A DNA stretch of 64,000 bases from an uncultured Acidobacteriia bacterium (GTDB taxonomy: Bacteria > Acidobacteriota > Terriglobia > Bryobacterales > Bryobacteraceae). The DNA lies in the NCBI GenBank assembly GCA_903923395.1, contig CAIXXM010000085.1:1-64000 (forward strand). Reading direction: 5' to 3'. The notes beneath the pieces are model-generated. The model saw nothing but the letters and a program-made list of their open reading frames with translations, was not told where the DNA came from and searched no databases. This document shows, piece after piece, positions 55,738 through 64,000 of the stretch; the first letter of the stretch is position 1; every line of letters begins with the position of its first letter. The position numbers were made by a program, and so were the translations under genes.

Positions 55738-56292
55738 TTACTTCTTCACCTTGGGCTGCGCTTTCTCTACTTGCAGATTATTCGTGACTTCCCCGAAACT
55801 CAGATTACCGGAGGCACGAATACCCGCAATATTCTTTGCCATTTCATTGTCCACCACACCTTCCAGCGTCACGCGGCCGTTGTCCACCAGAATGTGGATG
55901 GAAGGCAGCGTCCCCGCGCCGTAGCGGGACAACACCGGATCCCGGTAGATCGCCGTGGCAATCTGCCGGCGCAGGCGGTCATCGAAATCCGAAAGCGGCG
56001 CAACCTTCAACTCGTTGTCGACCGCTGTCACACCATCCACATTCGCCAGAATCCGGCCGAGTTCGGCCTTCTTGTAGGGCTGGCTCACCTCGCCCAGCAA
56101 AGAAACACTGCCGCCCTGCACGCGGAACTTCACGTCATCGAAGATCGAATACCGGGGATACATCCGGATCTCATGCTGGATCTTCTTCGTGATCTCGTCG
56201 TCAGAAACCGGAACTCCGGACGTCTTGGCGGCGGCGCACCCGGCAATCGCCACGGCGGCCAGCACTGTGTTGCGAATCCATTTTGCGTTCAT
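55738..56292 (-). CDS. BON-domain lipoprotein
   Basis: 184 residues from the ATG at 56292, preceded by TTGGAGG; the ATG at 56340 has no good ribosome site. Signal ends with lipobox-like VAIAGC. Two BON modules: about 35-95 (ITKKIQHEIRMYPRYSIFDD, VQGGSVSLLGEVSQPYKKAE) and about 105-175 (LRRQIATAIYRDPVLSRYG, ILVDNGRVTLEGVVDNEMAK). BON domains bind membranes or phospholipids, as in OsmY and DolP, so an envelope-stress role is plausible. Confidence 0.85.
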   Translation of the reverse strand: MNAKWIRNTVLAAVAIAGCAAAKTSGVPVSDDEITKKIQHEIRMYPRYSIFDDVKFRVQGGSVSLLGEVSQPYKKAELGRILANVDGVTAVDNELKVAPLSDFDDRLRRQIATAIYRDPVLSRYGAGTLPSIHILVDNGRVTLEGVVDNEMAKNIAGIRASGNLSFGEVTNNLQVEKAQPKVKK

Positions 56293-56356
56293 TTGTTGGC
56301 ACCTCCAACCTTTCACTACGTTGGATGGGCCGTAGAACATTCAGGTGACAGGTGCA

Positions 56357-56378
56357 AACGTAAAATTCTTTTTACGTT
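56357..56378. promoter_or_regulatory. AT-rich palindrome upstream of BON gene
   Basis: AACGTAAAA-TTCT-TTTTACGTT is a perfect inverted repeat with 9-bp arms. It overlaps the NUDIX stop codon and lies about 65 bp upstream of the BON gene start on the same strand. It may be an operator or a weak transcript end; the AT-rich stem makes a terminator less likely. Confidence 0.4.
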
Positions 56379-56937
56379 ATTGCTGCGAACGCGCGCGGGT
56401 TATCGCGCGTCTAATGCTTTTTGCGATTCCCAGGGCATCCCATTCCTCATCGCCCGCCCACATCACATCAGGAGCTTCTTTGCTCTTGGCAATCCTCGGC
56501 GTAGTTGCCCGGAAACACCAGATCAAATCATGGTGCAGGTGAAACGGCTCCTTCTTGCGGCCGGGAATCCCATGCACATCCAGCCCGGCAAGGAACGGCG
56601 TGAACGTCACGTCGAGTTCCACGGCGGTCTCTTCCGCGGCTTCCCGCCCCGCCGCCGCTTCCAGCGAGATATCGTTCTTCTCCACATGCCCGCCCGGCAG
56701 CAGCCACCGCTTCAACTTGTGATGGTGCATGAAAAGCACCTTCGGCTCATCGGGGTGCAACACCAGTCCGGTGCACGTGATATGACCGGGCTTGAACTGG
56801 TCCCGGGAAAATGGCGACTCGGTTTCATCGAGAAGCATCAGGGTCAGTTCCCTGCTCTTCTCCGCCAGTCCGTCGTCACCTGGATCGAACTCCAGCACCG
56901 TGCGGACCGCATCGCCAATGGTAAAAAAATCCTTCAT
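56377..56937 (-). CDS. NUDIX hydrolase
   Basis: 186 residues. The NUDIX box is GGHVEKNDISLEAAAGREAA followed by EETAVEL, close to the consensus GX5EX7REUXEEXGU with one or two extra residues and Thr in place of the conserved Gly. It would hydrolyse a nucleoside diphosphate linked to another group. It is the last gene of a coupled series; its start overlaps the preceding stop by 4 bp. Confidence 0.83.
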   Translation of the reverse strand: MKDFFTIGDAVRTVLEFDPGDDGLAEKSRELTLMLLDETESPFSRDQFKPGHITCTGLVLHPDEPKVLFMHHHKLKRWLLPGGHVEKNDISLEAAAGREAAEETAVELDVTFTPFLAGLDVHGIPGRKKEPFHLHHDLIWCFRATTPRIAKSKEAPDVMWAGDEEWDALGIAKSIRRAITRARSQQ

Positions 56938-58478
56938 TTCGCTTTGTACACCCAGTAGCGGGAGTTTTCGTAGACCTTGCCCGCCGCCGGCACTTCATGC
57001 CCGGCACTTGTCACAATGTAGTCTACCCCGAGCGCTGCGTAGTGTGGACCATCCGTCTGGCGCATCGCTTGCCAGCGGCGGTGCCACTCCTCCGCGAACG
57101 CCGGAAGGTAGTTGACCTGCCCGCCGCCCTTCCAATCCACGTAAACAGCCCGCAGAGCCTCCGCGCGGAAGATTCCAGGCGCGTTCGCTTTGCCGTTGTC
57201 AGCAAACAGAAAGACTGCATCCCGCGGGGTATTTTTCGCAGCCCAACCGGCCAGGTCATCGATTACCGCAGCATGCATCTGCGGATACAACACCACCGTT
57301 GCGGCCATCACCCAATACGCACCAGCCGCAGCGGGGATCAACCACAAGTGTCTCACAGCAAGCACCAAAACGCCGGTAAGGCTCAACCAAACCAGAGCAT
57401 GGATTGCCGTCGGGGGGCGGAAGAGATTGGTGTGCATCGGCAGCAGCACCGGCACTAACATCCACAGAAATGCTTCCGCGTACTTGCGTTCCCGCACCGC
57501 GACGCAGCCCGCGGCCGCCAGCAGCACGCTACCAAGTGCCGTGATGAACAGCAGAGCCCGCATGGGTTGGAGTTGCGGCAGCAGCGCCCACTTGCCAACG
57601 TTCAGCGTCAGAAACGTCGACGGCACACTGAGCAGCGCCAGCACCGGCAGTCCATAGGCGAAGGCACGCAACTCCTGCCGCACGGGCAAACGCCGCACCG
57701 CCAGCCAGATCAGAAATGACAGAAACACATACTGCGGCAGAAACTCCAGCCACCAGGTGTCGATCCAGTTGTAAGCAGCGCGCATTCTCTGCAAGGCTTC
57801 GAGCGCGGGGGGCAGAACAGCGAAGAAGTGCTGCGACTCCGAGCCGCCGGTTTCGAACTTTGCCACGGCAGCCAGCACAACAACCGCACCAGCTACAGGG
57901 GCCAGCGCCTGCCAGCGCCGGTGGCCAAGGTAAATCAGCAACACAGGCCAGACCGTGGGTGGATGGATCAAGACCGCAGCAGCTGTTGCGAAACCGGAGA
58001 GACGCCAGTTTGCCCGCGACGCGAACCCTACAGCCAGCATGAGCAGTGGAAATGCAAACCCGCGCGGCACGGCTTCGTATTCTACCGTGAGCACTTCCGG
58101 CCCCTTCGCCGTCGCGCCCAGTGACCAGAGCAGCACCAGCAACAGAGCGGGGCCTGTCTCCAACCCCAGCGACTCCGCAATCAGAAATACGCCCCAAAGC
58201 CCAACGGCACGGAAGACGATCTGCAACCCGTCCAGCACCGGTTCCAAGCCCAGCCCGGTCAGCTTCACCAGTCCCAGCGTCAGTTCATCGTAGAGGGTGA
58301 AAGAAACATGCGGGTGCTCGACCAGAATATCCCTGGACAGCACCTGAGGATCGCGCAGATGCTCCAGAATCGGGGCGTAAATTTGGGTATCCTGCTGGAG
58401 CCACGTGTGCCCTGGAAAAACCTTCCAGGAAAGGAAGCTCATCAGCAGCAAAGCCGCCGCGATTGCGGCCCGCCTCAT
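56934..58478 (-). CDS. Polytopic membrane protein, glycosyltransferase-like
   Basis: 514 residues with roughly ten membrane segments (AAIAAALLLMSFLSWKVF, ALLLVLLWSLGATAKG, AVAGAVVVLAAV-like stretches). The N-terminus holds an acidic loop (WLQQDTQIYAPILEHL), and a soluble C-terminus (DAVFLFADNGKANAPGIFR, VDYIVTSAGHEVPAAGKVYE) matches the layout of lipid-linked sugar transferases or related uncharacterised proteins. No family is certain. Overlaps of 4 bp with the genes on both sides. Confidence 0.6.
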   Translation of the reverse strand: MRRAAIAAALLLMSFLSWKVFPGHTWLQQDTQIYAPILEHLRDPQVLSRDILVEHPHVSFTLYDELTLGLVKLTGLGLEPVLDGLQIVFRAVGLWGVFLIAESLGLETGPALLLVLLWSLGATAKGPEVLTVEYEAVPRGFAFPLLMLAVGFASRANWRLSGFATAAAVLIHPPTVWPVLLIYLGHRRWQALAPVAGAVVVLAAVAKFETGGSESQHFFAVLPPALEALQRMRAAYNWIDTWWLEFLPQYVFLSFLIWLAVRRLPVRQELRAFAYGLPVLALLSVPSTFLTLNVGKWALLPQLQPMRALLFITALGSVLLAAAGCVAVRERKYAEAFLWMLVPVLLPMHTNLFRPPTAIHALVWLSLTGVLVLAVRHLWLIPAAAGAYWVMAATVVLYPQMHAAVIDDLAGWAAKNTPRDAVFLFADNGKANAPGIFRAEALRAVYVDWKGGGQVNYLPAFAEEWHRRWQAMRQTDGPHYAALGVDYIVTSAGHEVPAAGKVYENSRYWVYKAK

Positions 58479-59158
58479 TGCGCCGGAGTCTTCTCCAGTT
58501 GCTGTTTCGTCCAGATCCGTTCCGGTGCCAGTTGCAGTGCCTTCTGCAGTTCTTCGCGCGCCTGGGCGTTCTGCTGCTTCTTCTTGAGCGTCATGCCCAT
58601 CCAGAGATGCGCGTCGGCATTTCTGGGGTCCAGGCGGATCGCTTCCTGCAGATCTTTGATCGCCACGTCCGGCCCGCCGCCGAAGTTGGCCGGCAGGTAG
58701 TAATTGCCTACACCGCGCGCCAGAAAGGCCTTGGACGACTTCGGGTCCATCGCAATCGCTTTATCCAGCGCTTCCTTGGCCTTCTTGCCGTAAGTGAGAA
58801 CGCCCATGATGGGATTCGCTGGAATCACCTGCCCGCAAAGTGTACCCAGCAGACGGTAGTAATCGGCCTTCTTCGGATCGAGTTGGATGGCCTTTTCGAT
58901 GTGCTTAATACCGGCTTCAGCAAACCGCTGGGAACCCTGCTTATCCCGCAGTTCCATCGCCACTTCCGCCGCATAACTCTCCGCGGCAGCAGCCCTGTAC
59001 CAGGCTTCCGGACCATCCGGCGCGCGCTCGGCCTGCGTTTGCAGCGCCAGCGCCGCCTTTTCCAGACCCGGGCGGTCCTGCTTGTCCCGCAGCCGCTCCA
59101 GATCATCCGCCGCCAGCAGTGCCAGCGGAAGGGCACAAATCAAAATCAATTTCTTCAA
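58475..59158 (-). CDS. TPR-repeat periplasmic protein
   Basis: 227 residues with a signal peptide (KLILICALPLALLAADD). Tetratricopeptide helices are clear at about 90-115 (IKHIEKAIQLDPKKADYYRL), 130-160 (KEALDKAIAMDPKSSKAFLA), 170-190 (IKDLQEAIRLDPRNADAHLW) and at the end (REELQKALQLAPERIWTKQQ). It is probably a scaffold for the envelope. Start overlaps the MFS stop and its own stop overlaps the membrane-protein start. Confidence 0.83.
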   Translation of the reverse strand: MKKLILICALPLALLAADDLERLRDKQDRPGLEKAALALQTQAERAPDGPEAWYRAAAAESYAAEVAMELRDKQGSQRFAEAGIKHIEKAIQLDPKKADYYRLLGTLCGQVIPANPIMGVLTYGKKAKEALDKAIAMDPKSSKAFLARGVGNYYLPANFGGGPDVAIKDLQEAIRLDPRNADAHLWMGMTLKKKQQNAQAREELQKALQLAPERIWTKQQLEKTPAQ

Positions 59159-60357
59159 AGCTGAGCCACCTTTCGCTGGATCGTCAGATAGTAGACGCCC
59201 ATCAGGACCAAAAGGATGCCATTGACTGCAAGCACGGATGGCGCCGAAAAAATTGGAATCAGGCGCCCGGTGAGCAGATTGCCCATCGGCATGCCCCCGC
59301 GGAACGCGACATTGTACACGCTCATCACGCGTCCCCGCATGTCATTGGACGTGATCAACTGCACCAGCGAACTGATCATCGCGAACGCACCAATCAACAC
59401 CGCGCCGGACATAAACAAAAGCGCACAGGTCAGAATCACGCTCTTGGACAGCGCCACGCCCATGATCCCGATGCCCAGCAAAATCAACATACCCAGTGCG
59501 ATGCGTCCCTTGCGCTGTACGTTCCCTAAAGCTGCCACAATCAGCGCCCCGGCGATCGACCCCAGGCCGGAACAGGCCAGCAGCCACGTGTAGGTCATCT
59601 CATTGCCGTGGAAAATATTCTTCGCAAACACCGGCAGGAAGGTAATCATCGGCACGCCGAGTGCCGTCATGCAGAAAGCAATCAGGATCAGCTTTTCCAT
59701 ATGGCGCGACCGGATGAATGAAACACCCTGCTTCATCCCCGTGAGAATCGATTCCCCCGTACGCGGCGGATTGAAATCAATCTTCAGCCGCAACAGCGAA
59801 AAGATCACGGCGACGAACGAGAGCGCATTGAGTCCGAAGCACCACGAAGCCCCCACGTAACGCAAGGCAATGCCGCCGATCACAGGCCCGATCACCCGCG
59901 CCACGTTGAACTGTATGGAGTTCAGCGCGATGGCGTTCTGCAGATCCTCCTGCTTCACCAGACTCGGCACCAGCGCCGAGTACGCCGGGCCGCCAAAAGC
60001 CTGCGCCGTACCCACCACAAACGACAGGGACATGATGTGCCAGACCTTCACGGTTCCGGTGGCAATCAGAATCGTCAGAATGATCGCCGACGTCATCTGG
60101 ATGAACTGCGAGACCAGCAGCAGCTTCCGCCGGTCCATACGGTCGGCGATTACGCCGCCAATCATCGAAAACAGGAAGATCGGGATATCTGCCAGAAAGG
60201 CATTCAGGCCAAGAAGAAACGCGGAATCGGTGAGTTGCAGCACCAGCCAACTCTGCGCCAGGTTTTGCATCCACGTGCCAATGCTGGACGTGCACGCTCC
60301 AAACCAGAGCAGACGGAATCCGGGATATTCAAAGGCCTTGAAAACTTTCTTGAACAA
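59155..60357 (-). CDS. MFS transporter, EntS/MFS_3-like exporter
   Basis: 400 residues with about 12 membrane segments. Motifs YPGFRLLWFGACTSSIGTWM, WLVLQLTDSAFLLGLNAF, GGVIADRMDRRKLLLVSQF and GGPAYSALVPSLVKQEDLQN are typical of the EntS-like subfamily that exports siderophores or drugs. Substrate unknown. Second gene of a five-gene series with 4-bp overlaps downstream. Confidence 0.87.
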   Translation of the reverse strand: MFKKVFKAFEYPGFRLLWFGACTSSIGTWMQNLAQSWLVLQLTDSAFLLGLNAFLADIPIFLFSMIGGVIADRMDRRKLLLVSQFIQMTSAIILTILIATGTVKVWHIMSLSFVVGTAQAFGGPAYSALVPSLVKQEDLQNAIALNSIQFNVARVIGPVIGGIALRYVGASWCFGLNALSFVAVIFSLLRLKIDFNPPRTGESILTGMKQGVSFIRSRHMEKLILIAFCMTALGVPMITFLPVFAKNIFHGNEMTYTWLLACSGLGSIAGALIVAALGNVQRKGRIALGMLILLGIGIMGVALSKSVILTCALLFMSGAVLIGAFAMISSLVQLITSNDMRGRVMSVYNVAFRGGMPMGNLLTGRLIPIFSAPSVLAVNGILLVLMGVYYLTIQRKVAQL

Positions 60358-60372
60358 TGTCTTCAGGCCGCT

Positions 60373-60756
60373 CTACGGCAGTGGCTTTTCCCGCTGGATC
60401 AGATGAAGAATATTGCCGTCCGCGTCATTGAAGAAGACCAGGCGGTTGCCCTGGGTAGTAAACGGCTCTCCCAGGAACACCACGCTCTTCGCTTTCAAGT
60501 GCGCATGGGCAACGTCGAAATCGTCAATCGCGATCGCAAGGTGCCGGATGCCCGGATCCTTGAAGTTCGCTGACGTTTCAGCCGTCTTCGGGCCCGATGC
60601 CGGAATGATCTCCAGCATGGAGCCGTTAGGCGCCTTCACGAAATAATTGCCTGCGTAGGAAAAGTTGATGTGGAAGCCGAGATGTTCCACGTACCAATTC
60701 GCAAGCTGCTCGGGGTTGGGCGATGCAATCGCGGTGTGCTCCAGACCTTGGAACAT
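60373..60756 (-). CDS. Small VOC-family protein
   Basis: 127 residues from the ATG at 60756; the frame continues upstream to 61119 but that part lies opposite thiE. Glyoxalase fold: GLEHTAIASPNPEQLANWYV, ISFAGNYF-like strand FSYAGNYFVKAPNGSMLEII, RHLAIAIDDFDVAHAHLKAK and DADGNILHLIQRE. His and Glu in HTAI and MLEII are candidate metal ligands. First gene of the coupled series and divergent from thiE with 24 bp between starts. Confidence 0.8.
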   Translation of the reverse strand: MFQGLEHTAIASPNPEQLANWYVEHLGFHINFSYAGNYFVKAPNGSMLEIIPASGPKTAETSANFKDPGIRHLAIAIDDFDVAHAHLKAKSVVFLGEPFTTQGNRLVFFNDADGNILHLIQREKPLP

Positions 60757-60780
60757 AAGCTCCGATTGTAGCCTAAGAGA

Positions 60781-61419
60781 TTGACCGTCCCGCGCGTATA
60801 CCCGATTCTCGATACTGCAACCCTCTCGAAAGCAGGAGTCGGCGCACTTGCCGCCGCCCGCGCCATGCTCGAAGGAGGCACGCAAATCCTGCAATTCCGG
60901 CACAAAACCTTCTGGTCGCAGGAGATTGTGGATCTTGCCGGAGAAACCGCCGAACTCTGCCGCCAGTCCGGTGCGACATTTGTCATCAATGACCGCGCGG
61001 ATTACGCAGCCCTGCTCGGGGCGGGCCTCCACGTCGGCCAGGACGATCTTCCGCCCGCCAGTGCCCGCAAACTCATCGGCACCGCCCCCCTCGGCTTTTC
61101 GACCCACAACCCGAAGCAATTCGCCGCCGCACTGGCCGAACCCGCCGATTACCTCGCCTTCGGCCCCGTCTTCCCCACGCGCTCCAAAGAGAACCCGGAC
61201 CCCGTCACGGGCATCGAAATCGTGCGACAGCTGCGCCGGATGACCGAAAAACCCCTCGTCGCCATCGGCGGCATCACACTCGAACGCGCTCCGGAAGTCT
61301 GGCAGGCGGGGGCCGATGCCGTCGCGGTGATCTCAGATCTGCTGGGCGAACCCTGCTCACCCGCGTCGATTGAAGCCCGCACCAAAAGCTGGATCGCCGC
61401 CGCCCGCAACCGCGCCTAA
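60781..61419 (+). CDS. thiE: ThiE, thiamine phosphate synthase
   Basis: 212 residues from a TTG start. Motifs QFRHKTFWSQEIVDLAGETA, TFVINDRADYAALLGAGLHV, GQDDLPPASARKLIG, YLAFGPVFPTRSKENPDP and VAIGGITLERAPEVWQAGAD. It joins HMP-PP and thiazole phosphate to thiamine phosphate. It stands alone here without other thi genes and no TPP riboswitch was recognised upstream. Confidence 0.92.
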   Translation: MTVPRVYPILDTATLSKAGVGALAAARAMLEGGTQILQFRHKTFWSQEIVDLAGETAELCRQSGATFVINDRADYAALLGAGLHVGQDDLPPASARKLIGTAPLGFSTHNPKQFAAALAEPADYLAFGPVFPTRSKENPDPVTGIEIVRQLRRMTEKPLVAIGGITLERAPEVWQAGADAVAVISDLLGEPCSPASIEARTKSWIAAARNRA

Positions 61420-61440
61420 GCCGTCTCTATTCACACACCT

Positions 61441-61469
61441 GCGACAATTCGCCCCTTTTGTGTTATCTT
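61441..61469 (+). promoter_or_regulatory. Candidate sigma-70 promoter of the permease gene
   Basis: GCGACA (61441-61446) and TATCTT (61464-61469) are separated by exactly 17 bp, four of six matches each. They lie about 70 bp upstream of the permease start, downstream of thiE. Confidence 0.35.
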
Positions 61470-61538
61470 TCCCCTTTGCTGTTTCCGCATGCCCTCCCAG
61501 CCGCGGGCCGTCATTTCCATTGAAAAGAAAGAAGGTCA

Positions 61539-62978
61539 TTGCACTTGAACCTTTTTGCAACCAAGCCGCTGTCAAGAATTCTCGCCGAGAGTGAAGCCGG
61601 CGAACACCAATTGAAACGAACACTGGGGCCATTGAACCTGATCGCCCTTGGCATCGGTGCCATCATCGGCGCCGGTCTGTTCGCGCTCACCCCGACCGCG
61701 GCGCATGACCATGCCGGACCAGCGGTCGTCTACTCGTTCATCGTCGCCGCGCTCGGTTGCTGTTTCGCCGGCATGTGCTACAGCGAGTTTGCGACCATGA
61801 TCCCCATCGCGGGTTCCGCCTACACCTATGCCTACGCCACCATGGGCGAACTCATGGCCTGGATCATCGGCTGGGACCTTGTTCTGGAATACGCCGTCGG
61901 TGCTGCCACAGTCTCGGTCAGTTGGTCGAAATACCTCGTTCGTCTACTCGGCACTTTCAATATCGTCATTCCCCCGCAGTTCACGCATTCGCCTTTTGAA
62001 ACAGTGGATGGCGTCACCGGCATCGTCAATCTCCCGGCCATCTTCGTCATCTGCGTCATCTCGCTGATCTTGATCCGCGGCATTTCGGAATCGGCCACAG
62101 TCAACGGTCTCATTGTGATCCTGAAGGTCACCATCGTCGCGATCGTCATCGGCATTGGCTTCTCGCATGTGATGCCGGTCAACCACACACCCTTCATCCC
62201 TGAGAACACGGGAACGTTCGGCGAATTCGGCTACAGCGGCATCATGCGCGCCGCCGGCGTCATCTTCTTCGCCTATATCGGCTTTGACGCGGTCTCCACT
62301 GCCGCCCAGGAAGCGAAGAACCCCAAGCGCGACATGCCCATCGGCATCATCGGCTCGCTGGTCGTCTGCACCGTTCTCTACGTGCTCTTCGCCTACGTCC
62401 TCACCGGCATCGTCAACTACAAGGAAATGAACGCCACGGCCATCTACGAAGCTCTTCACCGCATCGGGTATGACTCCATGGCGACCGGCGTTGTCATCGG
62501 CATCCTCGGCGGCTACACGTCGGTGATCCTGGTCATGCTCCTCGGTCAGAGCCGCGTGTTCTACTCCATGTCCCGCGACGGCCTGCTTCCCAAGATGTTT
62601 TGCGAAGTGCATCCCAAGTTCCAGACGCCCTGGCGGTCGAACCTGCTCTTCATGGTCTTCGTCAGCTGCTTCTCCGGCTTTGTGCCGCTCTCCAGCCTGG
62701 GCGACATGACCAGCATCGGCACGCTGCTCGCCTTCGTGCTGGTCTGCATCGGCATCATGGTGATGCGCAAAACGAACCCGAATCTGCCCCGCCCCTACCG
62801 GACCCCCTTCGTTCCTGTCGTTCCCATCCTCGGCATCGTGGTCTGCTTTGCCATGATGGCGTCACTCGACAAAATGACGTGGATCCGGCTCGTTGTGTGG
62901 CTCGCCATCGGCATGGTGATCTACTTCGGCTACAGCGCGAAGAACAGCCGCCTCGTCACGCATCCGGAGAAGAAGTAA
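61539..62978 (+). CDS. APC-superfamily cationic/neutral amino acid permease
   Basis: 479 residues from a TTG at 61539 (a TTG at 61545 with GAAGG upstream is equally possible). About 12 membrane segments with [60 protein letters not shown] and [20 protein letters not shown], all typical of the CAT/APC family. It imports amino acids in symport or exchange. Monocistronic-looking; the soluble N-terminus is short. Confidence 0.9.
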   Translation: MHLNLFATKPLSRILAESEAGEHQLKRTLGPLNLIALGIGAIIGAGLFALTPTAAHDHAGPAVVYSFIVAALGCCFAGMCYSEFATMIPIAGSAYTYAYATMGELMAWIIGWDLVLEYAVGAATVSVSWSKYLVRLLGTFNIVIPPQFTHSPFETVDGVTGIVNLPAIFVICVISLILIRGISESATVNGLIVILKVTIVAIVIGIGFSHVMPVNHTPFIPENTGTFGEFGYSGIMRAAGVIFFAYIGFDAVSTAAQEAKNPKRDMPIGIIGSLVVCTVLYVLFAYVLTGIVNYKEMNATAIYEALHRIGYDSMATGVVIGILGGYTSVILVMLLGQSRVFYSMSRDGLLPKMFCEVHPKFQTPWRSNLLFMVFVSCFSGFVPLSSLGDMTSIGTLLAFVLVCIGIMVMRKTNPNLPRPYRTPFVPVVPILGIVVCFAMMASLDKMTWIRLVVWLAIGMVIYFGYSAKNSRLVTHPEKK

Positions 62979-62988
62979 GCTCGTAAGA

Positions 62989-63870
62989 GTGCCCCAAGTC
63001 ATCACTGCAACCAGCCTCGCCGGTCTCAAACTCGTCGCAAGCGGAAAAGTTCGCGACGTCTATGAGACCGGCGATTCTCTTTTGATCGTCGCCACAGACC
63101 GCATCTCCGCCTTCGATTGCATCCTGCCCCAGGGCATCCCTGGCAAAGGCCGCGTCCTCACGCAGATGTCTCTCTTCTGGTTCGACTACCTGCAGGTGCC
63201 GAACCACCTCATCAGCGCCAGCGTCGACGACTACCCCACCGAATTGCAACCCCACCGCGACATCCTGGAAGGCCGCTCCATGCTCGTGAAGCGCTGCCGC
63301 ATGGAACCCGTGGAATGCGTCGCCCGCGGCTACGTCTCCGGCTCCGGCTGGAAAGACTACAAAGCGACCGGTACCATCTGTGGCATTCCCCTGCCCGCCG
63401 GATTGCAGGACAGCAGCCGTCTGCCCGAACCCATCTTCACCCCGGCCACCAAAGCAGAAACCGGCCATGACGAAAATATCCCCTTCGCCACCGCCGCCCG
63501 CATCATCGGTGAAGAAACCGCCGCCCGGCTCCGCCAACTGACCCTGGATATCTACAGCCGCGCCGCAGCCCACGCCGAGACCTGCGGCATCATTCTCGCC
63601 GACACCAAGTTTGAGTTCGGCTGGCACGACGGCCAGTTACTCCTCGCCGACGAAGCACTTACCCCTGATTCTTCCCGCTACTGGCCCCGGGACACTTACT
63701 CCCCCGGCGGACCCCAAAAATCTTTCGATAAACAGTTCGTCCGCGACTATCTCGAAACCCTGACCTGGGATAAGACGCCGCCCGCCCCGGACCTTCCCGC
63801 CGAAGTAATTGAGAAAACCGCCGAGAAATACCACGAAGCTTACCGCCTCATTACCGGAAAGATACTCTAA
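62989..63870 (+). CDS. purC: PurC, SAICAR synthase
   Basis: 293 residues from a GTG start. Motifs [76 protein letters not shown] and [19 protein letters not shown] with [10 protein letters not shown]. It couples CAIR with aspartate using ATP in purine synthesis. Long eukaryote/yeast-like form with the C-terminal extension common in Acidobacteria. 10 bp after the permease stop. Confidence 0.96.
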   Translation: MPQVITATSLAGLKLVASGKVRDVYETGDSLLIVATDRISAFDCILPQGIPGKGRVLTQMSLFWFDYLQVPNHLISASVDDYPTELQPHRDILEGRSMLVKRCRMEPVECVARGYVSGSGWKDYKATGTICGIPLPAGLQDSSRLPEPIFTPATKAETGHDENIPFATAARIIGEETAARLRQLTLDIYSRAAAHAETCGIILADTKFEFGWHDGQLLLADEALTPDSSRYWPRDTYSPGGPQKSFDKQFVRDYLETLTWDKTPPAPDLPAEVIEKTAEKYHEAYRLITGKIL

Positions 63871-63876
63871 ACTTTC

Positions 63877-64000
63877 ATGCCTGATTTCAATTGGCTGGAC
63901 TGGCTGTTATTACTGATCCTGGCGGTATCTTCCCTCAGTGCGCTGCGAAAAGGTTTCTCACGCGTCATCATCGGGATCGTAACAAGTATTGCCGCCATTG
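63877..64000 (+). CDS. CvpA-family membrane protein (N-terminal part)
   Basis: The ATG at 63877 opens a frame beginning MPDFNWLDWLLLLILAVS, then LSALRKGFSRVIIGIVTSIA to the window edge, matching the first membrane helix and the arginine-rich loop of CvpA-like proteins. CvpA is linked to colicin V production and, in several genomes, to purine loci. It starts 6 bp after purC. Partial; family call rests on 41 residues. Confidence 0.7.
   Translation, partial: MPDFNWLDWLLLLILAVSSLSALRKGFSRVIIGIVTSIAAI

Noticed and set aside
60700-60780. Possible TPP riboswitch upstream of thiE
   Set aside because: Only 24 bp separate the divergent starts and no conserved thi-box sequence is seen.
60757-61119. 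N-terminal extension of the small VOC gene
   Set aside because: The extension is antisense to thiE and VOC homology starts at the ATG at 60756.
1-64000. tRNA, rRNA, prophage or insertion sequence genes
   Set aside because: No transposase, integrase, phage structural gene or stable RNA was recognised on either strand; a covariance-model search was not possible here.

Overview
The window looks like a chromosomal segment of an Acidobacteriota genome, most probably of the Bryobacterales/Solibacter type. The markers are three large TonB-dependent receptors (two with the Oar-like carboxypeptidase-regulatory N-terminus), an acidobacterial-type VWA protein, a membrane regulator with the N-terminal module common in Solibacter-like genomes, a paired DUF1501 and PSD1/planctomycete-cytochrome protein, moderately high GC, and frequent GTG/TTG starts. 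This assignment is an inference from gene families; no rRNA gene is present. Coding density is very high: no gene-free stretch exceeds 300 bp, and no tRNA, rRNA, CRISPR array, prophage or insertion sequence was seen.

Layout. 1-8046 (minus strand): the 5' part of an ECF sigma factor whose C-terminal tail is built from a dispersed DNA repeat, then a TonB receptor, a VWA protein and a 1115-residue protein of unknown function. 8154-11142 (plus): an MBL-fold exonuclease and ATP-dependent DNA ligase repair pair followed by a hotdog thioesterase. 11125-18171 (minus): a histidine operon hisL-I-G-D-C-(HAD)-B-H-F-A, headed by a leader peptide with six His codons out of seven and a textbook attenuator. 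18194-22909: HtrA-like protease (minus), a GH2 glycosidase and a class-3 lipase (plus). 22881-31010 (minus): a reductive pyrimidine degradation cluster: NCS1 transporter, PreT, PreA, dihydropyrimidinase, N-carbamoyl-beta-alanine amidohydrolase and (methyl)malonate-semialdehyde dehydrogenase. 31100-42131: heparinase-like protein, TonB receptor, secreted two-domain VOC protein, and a membrane regulator divergent from a third TonB receptor. 42158-45671: ABC-F protein, small proteins, and an EEP-family nuclease with a small partner of unknown function. 45682-54878 (minus): DUF1501, PSD1 protein, pgk, VOC, BadF-type sugar kinase, a membrane glycosyltransferase-like protein with a discoidin-like domain, and a lipoprotein. 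55034-64000: cutC, a BON lipoprotein, a translationally coupled NUDIX/membrane/TPR/MFS/VOC operon, thiE, an amino acid permease, purC and the start of a CvpA-like gene.

How parts work together. The his operon carries all but one of the steps from PRPP plus ATP to histidine; hisE is absent, and the HAD gene is the candidate histidinol-phosphate phosphatase. The attenuator should let the operon read through only when charged tRNA-His is scarce. The pyrimidine cluster would import uracil/thymine, reduce the ring, open it, remove ammonia and CO2, and pass the semialdehyde to an acyl-CoA; only the beta-alanine aminotransferase is missing locally.

The main unexplained structure is a dispersed ~90-bp palindromic repeat (1-182, 36340-36469, a short relative near 55700). 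It lies both between genes and, in frame, inside the sigma-factor gene.
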